Below are positions 8,630 through 11,840 of a stretch of 11,840 nt of DNA, piece after piece. Every line of letters begins with the position of its first letter. Position 1 is the stretch's first letter. Location of the stretch: contig JAVFAS010000082.1 of the NCBI GenBank assembly GCA_034002405.1, positions 1 to 11,840 of the forward strand. Reading direction: 5' to 3'. A model generated the notes under the pieces. That model saw only the letters and a program-made list of their open reading frames with translations, was not told the origin of the DNA and searched no databases. The stretch is from SZUA-365 sp034002405 (GTDB lineage: Bacteria > Bacteroidota > Ignavibacteria > SZUA-365). A program made the position numbers and the translations under genes.

Positions 8630-9445
8630 CTATTTGAGCTTGGCCTTGATCGGACCGTTGATGCCCTTGTATTCGACCAATTCGGAGGTGATCGATCCGA
8701 TGGGAATCTCCGCATCAACCTGCACGGGAATGCGGCGGTCATCGTCGGTGAGCCAGACCAGAATGCGGCCCGAGGCCTTGAACAGTCCGCCTTCTTCCAT
8801 GATCGGTTCGAGAACGATGGTGCGGAACTTCCCGGCTTCCACCTCGATGGTCTCCTTGCGGTGATAGACCACCGTGAGCGTGTAGGTGGTGTCCTTGTAG
8901 AAATTCTTCAGCTCGACCTTCTGTCCTTGCTTCATCCTGCCGAAGTCGAAGCTGCGCATGTAGTAGAACGCCGAGAGAATATCCTGCGTAAACGGCGGTA
9001 GCGGATGCTCGCCTTCGGTGGTGTAGGCCTTCTGCGCCTCGTGATCGAAGCGCGCGCTGAAGTCGCGTTTGTAGCCCCCTTCGCGGATGCGCTGCGAGAA
9101 CTTCCACGGGAACAGTCCTTCCGCGTCGATATGTGTCTCGTAGCGGTCGCGGACATAGTAGAGGTTGTCGAAGAACGGCTTGGACTTGACGAGGAACTGC
9201 ACCTGGTAGCACTTCCGGCCTTTCTGCCAGGAGTATTTCGGGATGGACATCATCGCCTGTCCCGCGGTGATGAAACCGTAGTTGACGTCGAAGATCAGTT
9301 CCTCTCCCACGCCGAAGGCCTTTTGTTCAATCGTGCGGAAGCGCGCCGCTTCCGTCGCGCCGCCGCCGGTTTTCTGTGCGAGGAGCGCGGGGAACAACAA
9401 CGTGATCTGCAGAAAGACGAGGGAAGAATATATGAGCGTTTTCAT
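8630..9445 (-). CDS. Secreted DUF3108-family protein
   Basis: A 271-residue exported protein. Residues 1-24 (MKTLIYSSLVFLQITLLFPA then LLAQ) form a signal peptide. The rest fits the DUF3108 pattern: FGVGEELIFDVNYGFITAGQ (44-63), DNLYYVRDRYETHIDAEGLF near 93-112, then QDILSAFYYMRSFDF (154-168), and a closing WLTDDDRRIPVQVDAEIPIG (231-250). These are all typical of this periplasmic beta-rich family, whose function is unknown. There is no T9SS domain, so it probably stays in the periplasm. The start at 9445 is preferred over the open frame to 9580 because AAGGA lies eight bases upstream and the signal peptide begins there. It sits 165 bases downstream of the vWA gene and before the pyrG operon. 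Confidence 0.88.
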   Translation of the reverse strand: MKTLIYSSLVFLQITLLFPALLAQKTGGGATEAARFRTIEQKAFGVGEELIFDVNYGFITAGQAMMSIPKYSWQKGRKCYQVQFLVKSKPFFDNLYYVRDRYETHIDAEGLFPWKFSQRIREGGYKRDFSARFDHEAQKAYTTEGEHPLPPFTQDILSAFYYMRSFDFGRMKQGQKVELKNFYKDTTYTLTVVYHRKETIEVEAGKFRTIVLEPIMEEGGLFKASGRILVWLTDDDRRIPVQVDAEIPIGSITSELVEYKGINGPIKAKLK

Positions 9446-9453
9446 GAGCAGAG

Positions 9454-9458
9454 TCCTT
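9454..9458 (-). promoter_or_regulatory. Ribosome binding site for the DUF3108 gene
   Basis: AAGGA on the minus strand, eight bases before the ATG at 9445. It supports the 271-residue start, which begins directly with a signal peptide. Confidence 0.6.
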
Positions 9459-9564
9459 GTGATGCTGCCCATCGTACGTACGTTTTGCATGAATGGTTCC
9501 AGATTCGTGACCTTCCCTGCATTCTGCGCAATTTTCGGCAGTTTGGCAAGGGGAAAGAGCATCC

Positions 9565-9615
9565 GGGAATGCCGCATCACCTAGAATGCCGCATCACCTG
9601 GAATGCCGCATCACC
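9565..9615 (-). repeat. 17-bp tandem repeat x3 across the vWA gene stop codon
   Basis: Three 17-base units at 9599-9615, 9582-9598 and 9565-9581. Fifteen bases are identical (minus strand ggtgatgcggcattc); the last two are ca, ta and cc. The TGA in the first unit is the stop codon of the vWA gene (9611-9613). The TGAs of units two and three (9594-9596, 9577-9579) are in the other two frames, because 17 is not a multiple of 3. The unit contains a small dyad, atgc-g-gcat. Confidence 0.93.
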
Positions 9616-11617
9616 GAACAATCACCACCGGCCGGATCGAGATCCGCGATCCGTGACGCAGACGGAGGATGTAGCGTCCCGCGGGGAGTCCGTCAACCGC
9701 GAGGGGAACAGTCGTTTCCAGCGACAGGGAGGCGACGTCCTGTTCGCGCAGCAGGGTGCCGGAAGCGTCGTAGAGTTCGAGTCGCGCCTGGCCGGAGGGC
9801 AGCCAGAGGGATAGCTGCAGCAGGTCGCGCGCGGGCTGCGGCCAGGCGGCGGTGATGACGGGCGCGTCGCGCAGGCGCAGCAGCGGCTGGCAGATGCCGT
9901 CGATCCAGGGGGACGCGGATACCGGACCGGCGTCGGCGCAGCAAGCGGCATACAGCGTCATGCTGTCGACGCGCAGCAGGGCGCGGCGTGGTTCGCGATC
10001 GGCAACGGCCGCGAAGCGCAGGCGGGGACGGAGTTCGGTGCCGCCGGCATTCGTATACAGCGCAAACACGGTAGTGCCCGCGTCTTCGTCGGCATGGATC
10101 TCCCAGGATTCCCCGCCGTCATCGACCACCCCGAGCAGCTGAAGACGCAAGGGATCCCAGCGCAGCGAGGCGCGCAGCAGCGCGGGACTCGCCACGGGTG
10201 CGGGAATCCGGAGAGGATACTCCGCAATGCCGCGGACGGCGATCGCCTCGACGGAGTCGATCGTGAAGGCGAAGGACTCGAGACACTGGCACACGTCGAC
10301 GGTGTCGGATTCGAGAAGCACAGTCGTGGGACAGCCGGCAAGGAGTTCGAGGCTGTCGAGTTCCAGCCGCACGGGACGGCTGCTGTCGGCGGCGACTTGC
10401 CGCAGCACGACGCCGATCAGGTTGCCCGAGGCCAGACCCGGCGTTGCGCGTTCGACGGAAAACTCCAGTACCCCCGGACGTGGCTGCCGCAGGCGGGCGC
10501 CGGTGTTCTCGCTCATGGTGCCGAGCGTGACCGGAATCAGGGGCGAGACCGAAAGCAGCGCGGGATCGTATCGGAGCAGGAAGCGGAAAGTCAGCTCGAG
10601 GCCTGTGTGCAGTCCGGGCTCGAGCGCGACGTACACGATCGCGCGTTCGCCCGGCAGCAGGCGCGGCGGAGCGACAACGCGGGCACGCAGCGTGTCAGCG
10701 CGGAAGGGCGAGACGAACACCGTGTCATCGGAGGCGGTTTCCGCGCCGAGCGTGGCGTCCAGTTGCAGGAAGCGCAGCGAGTCAGTGCATCCCGCGGCCT
10801 CGTAGGCGATCGTGCACCAGGGCGAGACGATCTCCGCCGCGACCGAGCGCAGTACGCCGGCGATGAGCGCCGGGGAGAACAGACGCCAATATCGTCCTCC
10901 CGTCTCGCGCGCGAGCGTCGCGAGGATGTCGTCGGACAGCTCGGTGTTGCCGAAGCCGATAATGAAGATCCGGATATCCGCCGCCTTCGCGTGCGGGATG
11001 AGATCCTCCCACGGAATCGAGGAGGCGTTATCCGTGCCGTCGGTGAAAAGGATGCAGTACTTCCTGCCCGGGCGGACGGCGAGCTCGCGCAACGCGAGAT
11101 CCGTCGTCTGGTAGATGGGGGTGTTCGCGCCCAGTGCCAGTCCCGACACGGCGGCGTGCAGTGCCGCGCGGTCGCTGGTGAAGTCCAGGACCCGCTCCCC
11201 GCCGTTGGAGAAATGGTAGATGGCCGTGGCGTCGATGTCGCGCAGGCTGTCGACCACCGCGTGCGCGCCGGCCTTCAGGCTGTCGAAGGCGGCGCCACTC
11301 AGGCTGCCCGAGTTGTCGAGCACCAGCGCGATATTATTCGCGACCGCTGCATCGGGACAGTCCACATCGAGCAGCATTTCCAGGCCGTTCTCCCGCAGGG
11401 TGAAGACCGCCTTGCCCGGCTGCGCCAACGCCACCCCTCCCCTGCCGACTTCCACCTGCAGCCGTATTTGCGGCAGCGCCCGCGCATCCACCGTCCTCAC
11501 CCGCACCTCCAGCGGCTGCGCGATCGCGGTCGTCGCGAGAAGCATGACCACCACCACGAAGAGTGCCCGAAGGGCGAAGTCCGCGGCACCTGATCTCCGC
11601 TGTATGCTGTACGCCAT
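9611..11617 (-). CDS. Secreted vWA-domain protein with T9SS sorting domain
   Basis: A 668-residue exported protein if started at 11617. Hydrophobic residues about 14-34 (FALRALFVVVVMLLATTAIAQ) are the signal peptide. A vWA domain spans about 90-265 with a full metal site (MIDAS): DNSGS (D101, S103, S105), T166 in GANTPIY and D193 in LFTDGTDN; such domains bind protein or matrix ligands. Two beta-rich stretches at roughly 330-440 and 480-580 (one with LLRYDPALLSV) look like cohesin-type sandwiches, a weaker call. The last 80 residues (AWPQPARDLLQLSL ... AGRYILRLRH ... VVIVR) form a divergent type A T9SS sorting domain. The start is uncertain: the frame is open to a TTG at 11731, with ATGs at 11725, 11695 and 11671, and none has a ribosome site. 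The ATG at 11617 lies inside a heptamer array. Confidence 0.88.
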   Translation of the reverse strand: MAYSIQRRSGAADFALRALFVVVVMLLATTAIAQPLEVRVRTVDARALPQIRLQVEVGRGGVALAQPGKAVFTLRENGLEMLLDVDCPDAAVANNIALVLDNSGSLSGAAFDSLKAGAHAVVDSLRDIDATAIYHFSNGGERVLDFTSDRAALHAAVSGLALGANTPIYQTTDLALRELAVRPGRKYCILFTDGTDNASSIPWEDLIPHAKAADIRIFIIGFGNTELSDDILATLARETGGRYWRLFSPALIAGVLRSVAAEIVSPWCTIAYEAAGCTDSLRFLQLDATLGAETASDDTVFVSPFRADTLRARVVAPPRLLPGERAIVYVALEPGLHTGLELTFRFLLRYDPALLSVSPLIPVTLGTMSENTGARLRQPRPGVLEFSVERATPGLASGNLIGVVLRQVAADSSRPVRLELDSLELLAGCPTTVLLESDTVDVCQCLESFAFTIDSVEAIAVRGIAEYPLRIPAPVASPALLRASLRWDPLRLQLLGVVDDGGESWEIHADEDAGTTVFALYTNAGGTELRPRLRFAAVADREPRRALLRVDSMTLYAACCADAGPVSASPWIDGICQPLLRLRDAPVITAAWPQPARDLLQLSLWLPSGQARLELYDASGTLLREQDVASLSLETTVPLAVDGLPAGRYILRLRHGSRISIRPVVIVR

Positions 11618-11649
11618 ACGCCGTACGCTGTACGCTATACGCCGTAGGC
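11601..11649 (-). repeat. Heptamer tandem array (7 units) at the start of the vWA gene
   Basis: Seven contiguous 7-base units; plus-strand consensus yrtacgc, read on the minus strand as gcgtayr. Examples in order: tgtatgc, tgtacgc, catacgc, cgtacgc, tgtacgc, tatacgc, cgtaggc. The best start codon for the vWA gene (11615-11617) is part of one unit. Because 7 is coprime to 3, the array reads as a similar stop-free peptide in every frame. Confidence 0.9.
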
Positions 11650-11738
11650 TATCCCGCGTTTTCCATCCCATCACGACCGTCCAGTCTTTTTCCATTTTTC
11701 CATCTTTCCATTTTTCATCAGCCATCAGCAATCAGCAA
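11618..11738. other. Repeat-built spacer between two T9SS cargo genes
   Basis: This 121-base gap holds, from high to low coordinate, most of a four-unit TGATTGC-type heptamer array (11714-11741), an 8-base array (11688-11711), about 38 bases of unique sequence, and the start of a second heptamer array. It is visibly more AT-rich than the genes around it and must contain any promoter of the vWA gene, but I see no convincing promoter pair. Confidence 0.6.
11688..11711. repeat. 8-bp tandem repeat ttttccat x3
   Basis: Units at 11688-11695 and 11696-11703 are ttttccat; the unit at 11704-11711 is ctttccat. A degenerate fourth copy, ttttcat, follows at 11712-11718 and runs into the heptamer array. 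Confidence 0.85.
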
Positions 11739-11741
11739 TCA
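11714..11741 (-). repeat. Heptamer array x4 starting at the T9SS stop codon
   Basis: Minus-strand units in order: TGATTGC, TGATTGC, TGATGGC, TGATGAA. The first begins exactly at the TGA stop codon (11739-11741) of the right-edge T9SS gene. The TGAs at 11739, 11732 and 11725 are in three different frames, and the fourth, at 11718, repeats the first. Confidence 0.93.
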
Positions 11742-11840
11742 TCTTTTCACCACCACCCTCACCACGCTCTCCCCTCCGGAAAACAATCGAAGTAAATACA
11801 CTCCCGCCTCCAGACCCGACATGGAAAACTGAACGTCCCG
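11739..11840 (-). CDS. C-terminal fragment of a T9SS cargo protein (cut by window edge)
   Basis: Reading the minus strand from the right edge gives 33 codons and then TGA. The peptide includes FSMSGLEAGVYLLRL and ends ESVVRVVVKR. This matches the end of a type A T9SS sorting domain and is closely parallel to AGRYILRL...VVIVR of the vWA protein and GGMYVARL...MLLLK of the protein at 2116-3087. The rest of the gene lies beyond the window, so its function cannot be told. Its stop codon is the first unit of a heptamer repeat. Confidence 0.82.
   Translation of the reverse strand, partial: RDVQFSMSGLEAGVYLLRLFSGGESVVRVVVKR

Noticed and set aside
9446..9580. Longer start for the DUF3108 protein
   Set aside because: It would add 45 residues before a clear signal peptide; the 9445 start has a ribosome site.
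10094..11593. 499-codon plus-strand open frame antisense to the vWA gene
   Set aside because: The minus strand has a signal peptide, a complete MIDAS motif and a sorting domain; the plus-strand translation is low-complexity and Arg-rich.

Overview
The window is a GC-rich piece of a bacterial chromosome. Every gene I can support lies on the minus strand, so transcription runs from high to low coordinates. Three encoded proteins end in a type A type IX secretion (T9SS) sorting domain: the protein at 2116-3087 (with an NYPNPFNP motif), the von Willebrand factor A (vWA) protein at 9611-11617, and a fragment cut by the right edge (11739-11840). T9SS cargo plus the YPNPFNP form of the motif points to the Bacteroidota/Ignavibacteria/Kapabacteria/Rhodothermota part of the FCB group. 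The genus cannot be told from this sequence.

Layout in transcription order: (1) the C-terminal tail of a T9SS cargo protein, stop at 11739-11741; (2) a 121-base spacer built largely from 7- and 8-base tandem repeats; (3) a secreted vWA-domain protein with cohesin-like stretches; (4) a secreted DUF3108-type protein (8630-9445); (5) a probable five-gene operon: a conserved NAD-domain-like (deoxyhypusine-synthase-like) protein, a CPBP/CAAX membrane protease, a zinc-ribbon/DUF2007 protein, CdsA (CDP-diglyceride synthase) and PyrG (CTP synthase), with gaps of 4 and 15 bases, a 4-base overlap and a 48-base gap; (6) a secreted T9SS protein; (7) DnaG primase; (8) three copies of a 31-base REP-like palindromic repeat after dnaG.

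Functional logic: PyrG makes CTP and CdsA uses CTP to make CDP-diacylglycerol, so the operon couples nucleotide supply to phospholipid synthesis, alongside an intramembrane protease. The outer genes are envelope or secreted proteins of unknown role.

The most unusual signal is not a gene. Three of the nine stop codons (pyrG, the vWA gene and the right-edge T9SS gene) lie in the first unit of a short tandem repeat running into the 3' flank. The units are 16, 17 and 7 bases, sequence-unrelated, and none is a multiple of 3. Each array therefore places TGA in all three reading frames just after the gene. A second heptamer array sits at the 5' end of the vWA gene and may supply its start codon. No tRNA, rRNA, CRISPR array or transposase gene was seen, and no gene-free stretch exceeds 300 bases.
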